This document shows, one piece after another, positions 8,446 to 16,579 of a DNA stretch of 35,203 bases. The notes below the pieces were generated by a model. The model did not search any database, had not been told where the DNA came from, and worked only from the letters and a program-made list of their open reading frames with translations. Source of the stretch: DUVY01 sp036562755 (GTDB taxonomy: Bacteria; Bacillota; Clostridia; Christensenellales; DUVY01); assembly GCA_036562755.1 (NCBI GenBank), contig DATCJN010000066.1:1-35203 (forward strand), read 5' to 3'. The stretch's first letter is position 1. Each line of letters opens with the position of its first letter. The position numbers were made by a program, and so were the translations under genes.

Positions 8446-9044
8446 CTATCCTCTCCGCTAAATAGGATCTTTGAAACAGCGTCCCTAATCTCGTCGAGGT
8501 TTTCTTCAAGCAATGACTCAAAGCAGCAGTTCTGCTCTATGTCCTTGTAAGAAAGGATAAAGCCGCTGTCAATGGGAGCAGGGTCTTTCCCGACCTTGAC
8601 GCTCTTTCCTTTGCCAAGAATATTGGACAATTGCTCTTCAAAGTTTTTGGGCAGTCTGTCTAGGTCTGCTTTTGAGAGCAACATAACGCCCTCTTTCGGC
8701 AAGGCATACTTAGCGGCAAGCTCTTTTATGGCCGCAAAATACTTATCCGCTGGAAGATTTTTTAAGGTTTGAAGAGCCTCATTTATCGCCTCGTTAACGA
8801 TTTTGATTTTTTCGGAAAGGGCTGCCTTTTTAAGTTCGGTCTCCGCCTTGGAATGAGCAAGCTCAAGCTCAAAGTCGCGCTTTTTTTTGGCTGTCTCAAT
8901 TCGTTCCGCCTTTATCCTTTCGCCTTCCGCTTTTGCGGCATCGATTATTTCGCTTGCTTTTTTTTGGGCCTCGGATAAAACGGCAGAACAGCGCTCCTTT
9001 GCGTCGCTCTCAATTTTTTCTATTATCTTATCCAAACCGGACAT
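8442..9044 (-). CDS. ntpE: V/A-type ATPase subunit E (peripheral stalk)
   Basis: A 200-aa protein with a highly charged N-terminal coiled coil (about residues 1-95, rich in Ala, Glu and Lys) and a globular C-terminal domain that attaches to the top of the A3B3 head. With the ntpF product it forms the peripheral stator stalk. Key blocks are 'LDKIIEKIESDAKERCSAVL' at the start and 'VGKDPAPIDSGFILSYKDIE' near the C-terminus. It lies 4 nt after the ntpK stop. Length is usual for the family (about 190-210 aa). Confidence 0.93.
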   Translation of the reverse strand: MSGLDKIIEKIESDAKERCSAVLSEAQKKASEIIDAAKAEGERIKAERIETAKKKRDFELELAHSKAETELKKAALSEKIKIVNEAINEALQTLKNLPADKYFAAIKELAAKYALPKEGVMLLSKADLDRLPKNFEEQLSNILGKGKSVKVGKDPAPIDSGFILSYKDIEQNCCFESLLEENLDEIRDAVSKILFSGEDR

Positions 9045-9048
9045 TTTT

Positions 9049-9522
9049 TCACCTTATGAATAATATTGCCAGCACTGACACCAGCAGCGAGAGTATGGCG
9101 TATGTTTCGACCATTGCCGCTAAAGAAATGGCTTTTCCGTTTTGTTCGGGCTTTTTGGCGACTATGCTGACGCCGGCCACAGCGGCCCTGCCCTGCATTA
9201 TTGCCGAAAAGAAGCCAACGATTGCCATTGGAAGGCAAGCGGTTAAATACAACAGTCCTTGGGAAAGGGTAAGGTCTATGGGATTGCCTCCAAGTATTCC
9301 GATTTTGGCAAGCAACAATATTGTCACGATAAGTCCGTAAAGCCCTTGCGTACCAGGCAAAAGCTGGAGAATTATTAATTTGCCAAATTTTGACGGATCT
9401 TCTCTGATTACTCCCGCCGCCGCTTCTCCGACCATTCCAACTGCCTTAGCGGAACCCAATCCTGCCAAAAAGGCCGATAAAACCGCGCCCAAAAGCGCAA
9501 ATACCAATCCTATGTTATCCAT
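9049..9522 (-). CDS. ntpK: V/A-type ATPase proteolipid subunit K (c-ring)
   Basis: A 157-aa membrane protein with four transmembrane helices, i.e. two fused c-subunit hairpins, as in Enterococcus hirae NtpK. It forms the rotating ring. The ion-carrying carboxylate is E139 in 'AAMVETYAIL'; the first hairpin has no equivalent acid, so each subunit carries one ion. Around it are L55, T58, Q59 and Y62 in 'QLLPGTQGLYG' and Q110 in 'IMQGRAAVAG'. These match the residues known to coordinate Na+ in E. hirae NtpK (L61, T64, Q65, Q110, E139). I therefore infer that this enzyme moves Na+, although direction (pump or synthase) cannot be read from sequence. ntpK sits between ntpI and ntpE. Confidence 0.95.
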   Translation of the reverse strand: MDNIGLVFALLGAVLSAFLAGLGSAKAVGMVGEAAAGVIREDPSKFGKLIILQLLPGTQGLYGLIVTILLLAKIGILGGNPIDLTLSQGLLYLTACLPMAIVGFFSAIMQGRAAVAGVSIVAKKPEQNGKAISLAAMVETYAILSLLVSVLAILFIR

Positions 9523-9536
9523 TATAGATCTCCTTA

Positions 9537-11513
9537 TTAAAAATTATCTTTAAATTTTATATATTTTGTGTTAAGCTTCAAAGGCCTGAAAGGTCTTCCG
9601 CCTCCTTCGTAAAACTTGGAAAAGAATTCTACGAATTGAAGCCTATTTGTGTGCACATAAGCGCCTAAAATATTGATAGCCATATTGAGCGTATGTCCTA
9701 AGATGAAAATAGGCACCAAAAATATTATCTTTAACGCGCCGGTTCCTATCATACTGCCCATAAGATTGATTACGCTTGCTATGCTTCCTGTGGCAAGGCC
9801 CAGCGCGAGCAACCTGGAATATGATAGAATGTCGCTCAAATAGCCGGAAGCGATTCCATAAACGCCGTATAGCCCGCCCCCTATCTTGCCGAAAATGCCT
9901 TTTTTGTTTCTTCCCGCGGTCAATATTACCAAGATAAGACCGATTATGGCAAGATATGACGCGATTTTAATCAAAATTGGAGGTATGGGCGTAAGAATTT
10001 GCCCGCCCAAAATCGCGGCGCCTGTTACAAGGAAGTATGTGGGGACATTGTCAAGGATGGCTCCTAGTTTGTCGCCGCTCTCCCAAGTGACTTTTATCTT
10101 TAGCGCCACTCCCGCGAACAGATGCGCTATTCCAAGCGCGAAGGATAGCGTCAAAAGCCGCATAGGGTCAGACATAGGCTCATACCACAGCGCAATGGAA
10201 GGCGCAGGTTTTCCCATAATCTCTTTATAAATTATGGGGATGATGTCTCCAAACCAGCTTCCAAAAAGCGCGCCCCAAAACAGAGTGGACAGACCGCAAT
10301 AAAAGAACATAGTAAAGGTCTTTCGAATGGGCTGTTCGATGTTTTTTCTCCTTAAGATAATCGCGGAAATTATTGACATAACCAGCCCGTAGCCCGCGTC
10401 GGAAAGCATCATACCAAAGAATAGATAATAAAAGAATGCGACAACGGGGCTTGGATCCGGATCGGATTTGCTGGGCAAAGAATACATCTCCACTATCGGC
10501 TCCACTGCGGAAACAACGCTTTTGTTTTTTAAAGCTACGGGAACGTTTTCCTCTTCGTCCGCGTCTTGGAGCGTTATGGCGACTGTGTAATGCTCCTCTA
10601 GCTCTTTTATTATTTTTTGGGCATAAATCTCAGGTATATATCCGGATATTACAAACGAGTTTTTTGTCTGACCGATTTTTGAGAGCGCAAGATACTTTTC
10701 CTTGCGCATAATGAGATAATCCGCGAGTATCTCTATCTGGTCAAGCTTTGCCGCGGCGTCCTTTATAAAGCTTTCTTTTTCGAAAATGACATTCTGAAGG
10801 GCTGTTATCTCTCCTTCTAGCTTGCTGCGGATATCGGACGGGACGCCCAAAAACTCATCCGAAACGGGCGCAAAACTCATAGCCCTCAATATTTCCTTGG
10901 TCTTGTCCGCTGTCTCTTTGTGCGCAAAAACAACGGCTGATGTGAAATATTTTGAGGCTTCAAGGATATGGGCAAAAGCGCATTCAACGCCCGCTTCTTC
11001 CATACGCTTAGATAAATCTTCTTCAGACAACTGCGTAGGAAAGACGCCCACAAAACAGCGCGTTTCCTTGGTGCCTTTATAACCTAAGGGGATGTCGAGG
11101 TTTTGCCACTTTGAGAGATTCTCTATAGAGGCCTCAAGTTTGGCTATTTGCGCCTTGTTTTCCGTTATAACGCGCCTTGCGTCAATTATATCGTAGCACA
11201 GTTTTATGTAAGAATTGCTTTGGTCAAGAAATTTTATAAAGTCTTGCTTTTCAATTTCCCGCCTGCCGTCAAACAAGGATAAAAGACTCTTTTTTCGTTG
11301 AGAATGCGGGCTTAGAATCTCAATAGCTTGGTTGACAGTCTCGATGTATTTATCAAATTGAGCGATGTTAGAGGACGTGCTCATTTTTGCAAGCTCGTTG
11401 CCTCCAACTTCCTCAAACTCCAAGATTTCCCGTCGCTGCAAGCGCTCAACTATATTCTTGCGGTCTTCTTGTAAGGCTATAATTTCAATTCGCTTCATTC
11501 TGACCTTTGCCAT
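9537..11513 (-). CDS. ntpI: V/A-type ATPase subunit I (membrane stator, a-type)
   Basis: A 658-aa two-part protein. The N-terminal half (about 1-330) is a soluble alpha/beta and coiled-coil arm that binds the peripheral stalks. The C-terminal half has about 7-8 transmembrane helices forming the ion half-channels beside the c-ring. The essential arginine is about R567 in 'LSYSRLLALGLATGSIA', which releases the ion from the c-ring glutamate. Other conserved blocks are 'FFYYLFFGMMLSDAGYG' and the C-terminal 'LQFVEFFSKFYEGGGRPFRP'. It starts 8 nt after ntpF and ends 14 nt before ntpK. Length fits the family (about 650 aa). Confidence 0.96.
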   Translation of the reverse strand: MAKVRMKRIEIIALQEDRKNIVERLQRREILEFEEVGGNELAKMSTSSNIAQFDKYIETVNQAIEILSPHSQRKKSLLSLFDGRREIEKQDFIKFLDQSNSYIKLCYDIIDARRVITENKAQIAKLEASIENLSKWQNLDIPLGYKGTKETRCFVGVFPTQLSEEDLSKRMEEAGVECAFAHILEASKYFTSAVVFAHKETADKTKEILRAMSFAPVSDEFLGVPSDIRSKLEGEITALQNVIFEKESFIKDAAAKLDQIEILADYLIMRKEKYLALSKIGQTKNSFVISGYIPEIYAQKIIKELEEHYTVAITLQDADEEENVPVALKNKSVVSAVEPIVEMYSLPSKSDPDPSPVVAFFYYLFFGMMLSDAGYGLVMSIISAIILRRKNIEQPIRKTFTMFFYCGLSTLFWGALFGSWFGDIIPIIYKEIMGKPAPSIALWYEPMSDPMRLLTLSFALGIAHLFAGVALKIKVTWESGDKLGAILDNVPTYFLVTGAAILGGQILTPIPPILIKIASYLAIIGLILVILTAGRNKKGIFGKIGGGLYGVYGIASGYLSDILSYSRLLALGLATGSIASVINLMGSMIGTGALKIIFLVPIFILGHTLNMAINILGAYVHTNRLQFVEFFSKFYEGGGRPFRPLKLNTKYIKFKDNF

Positions 11514-11521
11514 AGCCGCTC

Positions 11522-11836
11522 CTATTTCTTGAGGATTATGTTTATAGCAGTCTCAATTGCCTCAGCCCATTTTATCTTCGCTGCCTGTCTTAAAGCGGAT
11601 AGCTCCTCTTTAATCCTCTCGTCGTTTTGCTTAAAAATGAGCTCTATTTGCGCCTCTTTTTGCTCATTAAGCGCCTTTATCTCGGCGTCCGCTTCGGCTT
11701 GATTAAGTTTAAGAATGTTTTCAGCTTCGGCTTTTGCCGCGTCGATAATCTCTTGCGCCTGTTTTTGCGCTTCCGCGAAGCTTTTCTCGGCGGCGGCCTC
11801 CGCGGAAAGAATCTTGTCCAGAGTTTCGGAAACCAA
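11522..11836 (-). CDS. ntpF: V/A-type ATPase peripheral stalk subunit (G/H type, ntpF)
   Basis: A 104-aa, almost entirely helical, Ala/Glu/Lys-rich coiled coil matching the small stalk partner of subunit E (ntpF in Enterococcus, often annotated subunit H or G). It is the first gene of the operon. Translation starts at TTG (11836-11834), because AGGA lies 8 nt upstream and no in-frame ATG or GTG is better placed; the next gene follows at an 8-nt gap. A strong promoter is about 50 bp upstream. The family is low-complexity, so assignment rests mainly on length, heptad character and operon position. Confidence 0.88.
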   Translation of the reverse strand: MVSETLDKILSAEAAAEKSFAEAQKQAQEIIDAAKAEAENILKLNQAEADAEIKALNEQKEAQIELIFKQNDERIKEELSALRQAAKIKWAEAIETAINIILKK

Positions 11837-11888
11837 TTCTATTTCCTGCCTTTATAATTAATATAAAAATATATGCAGAGTTAAAAAT

Positions 11889-11917
11889 AGAATATAAATC
11901 TTTTACGATTAAGTCAA
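11889..11917 (-). promoter_or_regulatory. sigma-A-like promoter of the V-ATPase operon
   Basis: On the minus strand, TTGACT (11917-11912), an exact 17-bp spacer and TATTCT (11894-11889) stand about 50 bp upstream of the first gene. It is the only good promoter seen for the nine genes. Confidence 0.7.
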
Positions 11918-12190
11918 GCTATTTATAATTTTTTGAAAAAGCTGTTAAAAATGCCTTTTCTTTTTATTTGCTATGGGTATGCTATTAATAGCATTTGTAA
12001 TATAAATTCATAAAATAAAGACAACAAAGACTTTTTAAATAATTATATGATAACATCAGCATAAAAACAGCAACAAAAAACGCCGTAGGAAATCGCAAAG
12101 AGAAGAAATTATAATTTCTCTTTTTTATAAAAAAAGCGCATCTAGTGGAAGGCAAGCTTATTATAATCTTCGTGATATGCTGATTTAAAC
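11918..12190. other. intergenic stretch with an AT-rich hairpin
   Basis: This is part of the roughly 400-bp gap between the V-ATPase operon and tRNA-Ser. It is AT-rich. The one structure I see is a perfect 16-bp palindrome (12104-12119, AGAAATTATAATTTCT) that extends with a single bulge to about 12097-12125 and runs into a T-rich tract on the plus strand. It resembles an intrinsic terminator, but no plus-strand gene lies upstream. A 110-codon minus-strand frame crosses here but also crosses the tRNA gene and is not credible. Confidence 0.35.
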
Positions 12191-12224
12191 AAAAAAAATA
12201 AGCCTTTTTATTGAAAGGCTTATT
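12191..12224 (-). terminator. intrinsic terminator of tRNA-Ser(GGA)
   Basis: AATAAGCCTTT (12197-12207) pairs with AAAGGCTTATT (12214-12224) across a 6-nt loop. On the minus strand the hairpin is followed by eight Ts (12198-12191). It lies 18 nt after the tRNA 3' end. Confidence 0.8.
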
Positions 12225-12241
12225 TTTTATGTATATGTCTT

Positions 12242-12331
<90 letters not shown>

Positions 12332-12371
12332 ATAGTCGAAAACGATAAAATATATTATAAAAAGCTATTTA

Positions 12372-12400
12372 ATATTATCATATTGACGAATTTTGAGCAA
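12372..12400 (-). promoter_or_regulatory. promoter of tRNA-Ser(GGA)
   Basis: On the minus strand, TTGCTC (12400-12395), a 17-bp spacer and TAATAT (12377-12372) lie about 40 bp upstream of the tRNA 5' end. Confidence 0.5.
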
Positions 12401-12547
12401 GTTTTTAGGGCAGTATTGGTTTAAGAATATTTGGCAAATGCAATTTTAAAAAGCAAAAAATTAAATAAAATCGCGTCTTTGTTAAGCGCGGTTTAAATAA
12501 TCAGTATTTAAATCAAGCCAAAGAATATTATATGGTCATATGCGCAT

Positions 12548-13936
12548 TTATGCTAATTTTCTACCCATCAGCACGCCCATGCTTGAGGCCATCATAAGTC
12601 CTCTGGTCCAGCCGCTGGAGTCGCCCAGGCAATGAAGTCCCGCAATATTGGTATTTAAATCAGTGTCCATCTTGACACGGTTAGAGTAAAACTTTAGCTC
12701 GGGCGAGTAAAGCAGGGTTTCTATGGAAGCGAATCCGGGCACAACCTGGTCTACCGCCTGTATAAAATTAATTATATTAATCATCGCTCTGTAAGGCATA
12801 GCCGCCGTAATATCCCCGGCCACCGCGTCGGGCAGGGTAGGCTTAATATTGGAACGCGACAATTCTTCAGGCCATGTCCTCTTGCCGTCCAAAATATCGC
12901 CAAATCTCTGAACCAAAATATGTCCCGCGCCCAGCATATTGGTAAGCTCGCCTACTTTTTGCGCGTATTCTATGGGCTGGTTGAAAGGGTAGCTGAAGTT
13001 ATGCGAGCACAAAATTGCAAGATTGGTGTTTTCGGACTTTATTTCTTTATATGAGTGTCCGTTAACTACAGCCAATCCGTTATCGTAATTCTCCTGGCTA
13101 ACAAATCCGCCGGGATTTTGGCAAAAGGTTCGCACTTTGTTTTTAAAAGGCTTGGGATAGCCTATAAGTTTTGACTCATAAAGCACGTTATTGACTTTTT
13201 CCATTATCTCGTTGCGCACTTCCACGCGCACGCCTATATCTACAGGCCCCGGCTCGTGCGCTATCTTATGTTCGTGGCAAATCTTCTCCAGCCAGTCCGC
13301 GCCGCGTCTTCCGGTAGCCACCACGGTGTGATCCGCTCTAATCTCAAAAGTCTTTTTGCCGTCGCTGACGATGACGCCCTCGCACTTAGAATCCTTCAAA
13401 ATTAAATTCACGCATTCATGCTCAAACAATATTTCTACGCCGTTATCTAATAGATAATGTTCTATAGCAAGATAAATTTCTTGCGCTTTTTCCGTGCCCA
13501 AGTGCCTGATAGGGCAATCAACAAGCTTTAGTCCTGCGGAAATCGCCCGTTTGCGTATTTCTTTTATCTCATCTGTATTGCTTATGCCTTCCACTTTGGG
13601 ATCGGCGCCGAATTCCAAATATATTTTGTCTGTATAATCTATCAAATCTTGGGTGCTTTGCTCGCCAAGCAATGCGGGCAAATCCCCGCCTACTTCATAA
13701 CACAGCGAAAGCTTGCCGTCCGAAAAAGCGCCCGCGCCCGAAAAGCCCGTGGTAATATGGCAATAAGGCAGGCAATTGACGCATTTTTGCGTTTTGTGTT
13801 TTGGGCAGCGCCTTTTTTCGATAGGCACGCCTTTTTCTATAATGACTATTTTTTTATCGGTTTTATTCCTTATCATCTCAATAGCCGTAAAAATTCCGGC
13901 CGGGCCTGCTCCCACTATTACGACATCAGCTTTCAT
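12548..13936 (-). CDS. FAD-dependent dehydrogenase with four-cysteine motif (COG2509-like)
   Basis: A 462-aa cytoplasmic flavoprotein. The N-terminal FAD-binding dinucleotide motif is 'ADVVIVGAGPAGIFTAIEMI', with glycines at 9, 11 and 14. A second conserved block, 'GLHCLGDSSGWTRGLMMAS', near the C-terminus is the FAD/flavin-closing motif of this uncharacterised dehydrogenase group. Cys44, 52, 55 and 59 (CX7CX2CX3C), directly before 'GFSGAGAFSDGKL', look like a metal or Fe-S site, or a redox centre; the function is not known. Start: ATG 13936 has GGAGG 5 nt upstream. The longer frame to 13993 is rejected because its TTG is the -35 box itself. It is transcribed alone. The substrate cannot be inferred. 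Confidence 0.85.
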   Translation of the reverse strand: MKADVVIVGAGPAGIFTAIEMIRNKTDKKIVIIEKGVPIEKRRCPKHKTQKCVNCLPYCHITTGFSGAGAFSDGKLSLCYEVGGDLPALLGEQSTQDLIDYTDKIYLEFGADPKVEGISNTDEIKEIRKRAISAGLKLVDCPIRHLGTEKAQEIYLAIEHYLLDNGVEILFEHECVNLILKDSKCEGVIVSDGKKTFEIRADHTVVATGRRGADWLEKICHEHKIAHEPGPVDIGVRVEVRNEIMEKVNNVLYESKLIGYPKPFKNKVRTFCQNPGGFVSQENYDNGLAVVNGHSYKEIKSENTNLAILCSHNFSYPFNQPIEYAQKVGELTNMLGAGHILVQRFGDILDGKRTWPEELSRSNIKPTLPDAVAGDITAAMPYRAMINIINFIQAVDQVVPGFASIETLLYSPELKFYSNRVKMDTDLNTNIAGLHCLGDSSGWTRGLMMASSMGVLMGRKLA

Positions 13937-13964
13937 ATTATCCTCCATTGCACCTTGCCTTTTT

Positions 13965-13993
13965 GTTATATATGCTAAACGAGTATTAGTCAA
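13965..13993 (-). promoter_or_regulatory. promoter of the FAD-dependent dehydrogenase
   Basis: On the minus strand, TTGACT (13993-13988), a 17-bp spacer and TATAAC (13970-13965) lie about 29 bp before the ATG at 13936. The -35 box overlaps the most upstream possible start codon, which fixes the shorter start. Confidence 0.7.
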
Positions 13994-14022
13994 CTATTAT
14001 TTTATAAAAATAATTTCCAAAT

Positions 14023-14051
14023 AAAAAAACCGCCCTATAAATTAGGGCGGT
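14023..14051 (-). terminator. intrinsic terminator of the LysM-CAP gene
   Basis: ACCGCCCTA (14029-14037) pairs with TAGGGCGGT (14043-14051) across a 5-nt loop. On the minus strand the hairpin is followed by a run of Ts. It lies 15 nt after the stop of the gene ending at 14067. Confidence 0.85.
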
Positions 14052-14066
14052 CATAAATTAATTAAA

Positions 14067-14720
14067 TTAGACCGGCTTAATAAACAATTGGGTAAAATAC
14101 AATGTGCCGTTTGACGCCTTCGCGCAGCCCACGCCGATTTGGGTAACGGATTTAGAGAGTATATTCGCCTTGTGTCCGGGCGAATTCATCCACGCGTTCA
14201 TTACGTCTTGAGCTGTTTTTTGACCGTAAGCTATATTTTCCGCAGCCGCCGAGAACTTTAATCCAAAGTCCTCCAGCATTTTAAACGGCGAGCCGTAAAC
14301 GGGCGATATATGCGCGAAGTATTTGTTATTTATCATATCTTGGGACTTAATGCGCGCGACTCTTGCCACTTGCCAATTATATGTCAAGGCAGGCAAGCCG
14401 TTATAACTTCTTTGCAGGTTGACCAGTCTAAAAATCTCGTCCTCAATAGCCTTTAGCGGAGCGGCCTCGGGAATATTGATGACTTGACCGGGATAAATAA
14501 GCGAGGGGTTTTTTAGGCTGGGGTTAGCCGCTATCAATTCGGATAAGCCTATTTCGTATTTTACGGCTATTTTCCATAGCGAATCGCCCGCCACAACCTT
14601 ATAAGTGGTAGGAGCGGCCGCTAGGGCATTGCTTTGTTCCGCCTTAATTGATGTGTTTAGCGGCGCAAAAATCAACATAAACGCGGTTATAGGTATTAAC
14701 AATATTTTTGCCAGTTTCAT
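14067..14720 (-). CDS. secreted LysM-CAP domain protein (YkwD/SafA-like)
   Basis: A 217-aa exported protein. Residues 1-28 are a signal peptide (Lys-containing start, hydrophobic core 'ILLIPITAFMLIFAPL'). A single LysM peptidoglycan-binding domain follows at about 38-84 ('YKVVAGDSLWKIAVKYEIG', 'NPSLIYPGQVINIP'). A CAP/SCP domain occupies about 92-215, with the conserved cavity residues in 'YFAHISPVYGSPF' (His), 'AAENIAYG' (Glu) and 'AWMNSPGHKANIL' (His). Such proteins bind the cell wall or spore coat; the CAP role in Bacillota is not settled. Start ATG 14720 has AGGGA upstream. It is monocistronic, with a terminator directly after. I could not identify a convincing promoter in the AT-rich upstream DNA, which also contains the palindrome ATATTGCAATAT (14752-14763). 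Confidence 0.9.
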   Translation of the reverse strand: MKLAKILLIPITAFMLIFAPLNTSIKAEQSNALAAAPTTYKVVAGDSLWKIAVKYEIGLSELIAANPSLKNPSLIYPGQVINIPEAAPLKAIEDEIFRLVNLQRSYNGLPALTYNWQVARVARIKSQDMINNKYFAHISPVYGSPFKMLEDFGLKFSAAAENIAYGQKTAQDVMNAWMNSPGHKANILSKSVTQIGVGCAKASNGTLYFTQLFIKPV

Positions 14721-14836
14721 ATCGTCTTCCCTTATGCTTTTTTTAGTTTTAATATTGCAATATATATGAAAAAATATACAAATTTTCGGGCAACAAAAAA
14801 ACCGCTAGTATTTTTACTTGCAAAATAACTCATTAA

Positions 14837-14865
14837 TTGTAACTTCAGATTATTTGTGATACTAT
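14837..14865 (+). promoter_or_regulatory. promoter of the alcohol dehydrogenase gene
   Basis: TTGTAA (14837-14842), a 17-bp spacer and TACTAT (14860-14865) lie 26 bp before the ATG at 14892. Confidence 0.65.
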
Positions 14866-14891
14866 ATAAAAAAAGGATTTTGGAGAGAAAT

Positions 14892-16061
14892 ATGCAAAAT
14901 TTTGAATTTCACAATCCTACTGAATTGGTATTCGGCAAAGGCACTCAAAAAAAGGTAGGGGAGCTTGTAAAAAAATACGGCGGAAACAGAGTTTTGGTGG
15001 TTTACGGCGGCGGCTCGGTAAAAAAATCGGGCTTGCTCGACGAGGTAGAGGATTGCCTAACCCAAGCGGGTATAGAATTTTTTGAATTGGGCGGCGTCGT
15101 GCCCAATCCCAGATGGGACTTGGTAGAAAAAGGCGTCAAGATTGCTAAAGATAATAATCTGGACTTTGTTTTAGGTGTGGGCGGCGGCAGCGTCATTGAC
15201 ACCGTAAAAGCCATATGCGTTCAAGCCGTTTATGACGGCGACGCCTGGACGGACTTTTATCTGCATCATCAAGAAGCCCCTAAGGCTTTGCCCAACGGCA
15301 ATATTTTGACGATAGCGGCGGCGGGCAGCGAATCCAGTCCCAACTCCGTTATAACCAACGAAAAAGATTACTTCAAAATCGGCGCCTACAGCCGCGCTAT
15401 GATACCCAAATTCGCCATTCTAAATCCCGAATTATTATATACCGTGCCCAAATACCAAGTCGGCTGCGGCGCAAGCGATATTTTGGCGCACCTTATGGAA
15501 AGATATTTTACTAACGAAAATAACGTGGATTTAACCGACAGATTAATAGAAGCCACGGCCAAGACATTAATACATTACACCCCCTTGGTGCTTGAAAATC
15601 CCCAAGACTACAACGCCCAAGCGGAATTTATGTTTGCCGGAACAATTGCGCACAACGGTTTGTTAAACTGCGGCAGAATAGGCGATTGGGCTTCGCACGG
15701 CATAGAACATCAATTATCGCTGTTTTACGATATACCGCACGGGGCCGGCCTTGCCATAATCTTCCCCGCATGGATAAAGTATGTTTATAAACACAACGTC
15801 AACAGATTCGCCCAATTCTTCCAAAACGTATTCGGAGTAAATTACAGCCTTACCGATTTAGAGTTAATAGTGCTGCAAGGCGTCAAAAAATTGGAAGACT
15901 TTTATACTTCGATAGGAATGCCTGTTAGGTTAAGACAATTGGGAATAGGCGACGAAAAGTTCAAATTGATGGCGCAAAAAGCGGTAGAATCAAAGAATCT
16001 AGGCAACCTGGTGTCTTTGGATCCGTTGGATGTAGAAAAAATTTATAGGCTTGCGTTATAA
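14892..16061 (+). CDS. iron-type alcohol dehydrogenase (NAD(P)H butanol dehydrogenase-like)
   Basis: A 389-aa group III (Fe-dependent) alcohol dehydrogenase, resembling clostridial BdhA/BdhB and Bacillus YugJ, which reduce aldehydes to alcohols with NAD(P)H in fermentation. The N-terminal Rossmann part contains 'RVLVVYGGGSVKKSG' and the cofactor loop 'GVGGGSVIDTVKA'. The predicted metal ligands are D196 and H200 ('ASDILAHLMERYF'), H269 ('SHGIEHQLS') and H283 ('DIPHGAGLA'); all four are present. Start ATG 14892 has GGAGAG 4 nt upstream; an upstream GTG at 14856 lies inside the promoter and is rejected. The stop overlaps the next gene by one base (TAATG), so the two are co-translated. The substrate alcohol is inferred only from similarity. 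Confidence 0.93.
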   Translation: MQNFEFHNPTELVFGKGTQKKVGELVKKYGGNRVLVVYGGGSVKKSGLLDEVEDCLTQAGIEFFELGGVVPNPRWDLVEKGVKIAKDNNLDFVLGVGGGSVIDTVKAICVQAVYDGDAWTDFYLHHQEAPKALPNGNILTIAAAGSESSPNSVITNEKDYFKIGAYSRAMIPKFAILNPELLYTVPKYQVGCGASDILAHLMERYFTNENNVDLTDRLIEATAKTLIHYTPLVLENPQDYNAQAEFMFAGTIAHNGLLNCGRIGDWASHGIEHQLSLFYDIPHGAGLAIIFPAWIKYVYKHNVNRFAQFFQNVFGVNYSLTDLELIVLQGVKKLEDFYTSIGMPVRLRQLGIGDEKFKLMAQKAVESKNLGNLVSLDPLDVEKIYRLAL

Positions 16062-16345
16062 TGCTGGAGTTTTTGTTCAGCCCGCCAAGGCTATGGATAT
16101 TTTTAATCCTGTTGGCCGAGATAATAACCTATCTTATAATAATGTCGCCAAAGATTAATCTGCATCTTGGCGTATTCTTAGGCATAAGCGCGGGGTTTTT
16201 AATAATGTTTATATTAATTTTAGCCCTTTGGGTTTTTACGACTTGGGCTATTATTGGAATATTTGTCGCAGTGTTATATTGCGCGGGGACGACGATTCAC
16301 TTGATAAGAGGAAAAAGACGCATAAAAGACATTTTGGACGCATAA
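16061..16345 (+). CDS. small hypothetical membrane protein
   Basis: 94 aa with three hydrophobic segments (about residues 10-28, 34-58 and 60-82) and a short basic tail ('RGKRRIKDILDA') that should face the cytoplasm. I recognise no family. The ATG shares one base with the stop of the alcohol dehydrogenase gene (TAATG), and a terminator follows at once, so the two genes form one transcript. A link to alcohol metabolism is suggested only by this coupling. Confidence 0.7.
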   Translation: MLEFLFSPPRLWIFLILLAEIITYLIIMSPKINLHLGVFLGISAGFLIMFILILALWVFTTWAIIGIFVAVLYCAGTTIHLIRGKRRIKDILDA

Positions 16346-16371
16346 AAGCCTGCTTTAGCAGGCTTTTATAA
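16344..16371 (+). terminator. intrinsic terminator after the alcohol dehydrogenase pair
   Basis: AAAAGCCTGC (16344-16353) pairs perfectly with GCAGGCTTTT (16358-16367) across a TTTA loop. The hairpin overlaps the stop codon of the small membrane protein; the T-tract is short. Confidence 0.75.
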
Positions 16372-16393
16372 TACTCTATTTAAAAGAATTTAA

Positions 16394-16407
16394 TATATGC
16401 GCATATA
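16394..16407. repeat. perfect 14-bp palindrome TATATGCGCATATA
   Basis: The sequence equals its own reverse complement and is followed by a partial repeat (ACGCATAT). It lies about 110 bp upstream of the fhs promoter in a 230-bp gap with no gene. It could be an operator or binding site; no regulator is identified. Confidence 0.4.
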
Positions 16408-16517
16408 CGCATATGAACATAAATAGGCTTTTTTAGGGCAGTTACGCCTTCCTAAAACATGCTCATATCGACATATATGACTACTATTTCTACATAGATA
16501 ATGCCTTTATTAGAGTT

Positions 16518-16546
16518 TTGCTTTTTATAAGTTAATATGATATTAT
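16518..16546 (+). promoter_or_regulatory. promoter of the fhs-glnS-SDR-alaS operon
   Basis: TTGCTT (16518-16523), a 17-bp spacer and TATTAT (16541-16546) lie 33 bp before the TTG start at 16580. No internal terminator appears before 22558, so this promoter probably drives four genes. Confidence 0.6.
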
Positions 16547-16579
16547 AAAAATATTAATTTTCGTAGGGAGAATACTCGA

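Noticed and set aside
13937..13993. Longer N-terminus for the FAD dehydrogenase
   Set aside because: The TTG at 13993 is the -35 box, and GGAGG before ATG 13936 fixes the shorter start.
14721..14820. Sporulation sigma-factor promoter for the LysM-CAP gene
   Set aside because: GTATA and CATATATA elements occur but only about 6 bp apart, so the spacing is wrong.
16410..16579. THF riboswitch before fhs
   Set aside because: The structures seen lie mostly upstream of the promoter, and the conserved THF-riboswitch motifs are not present.
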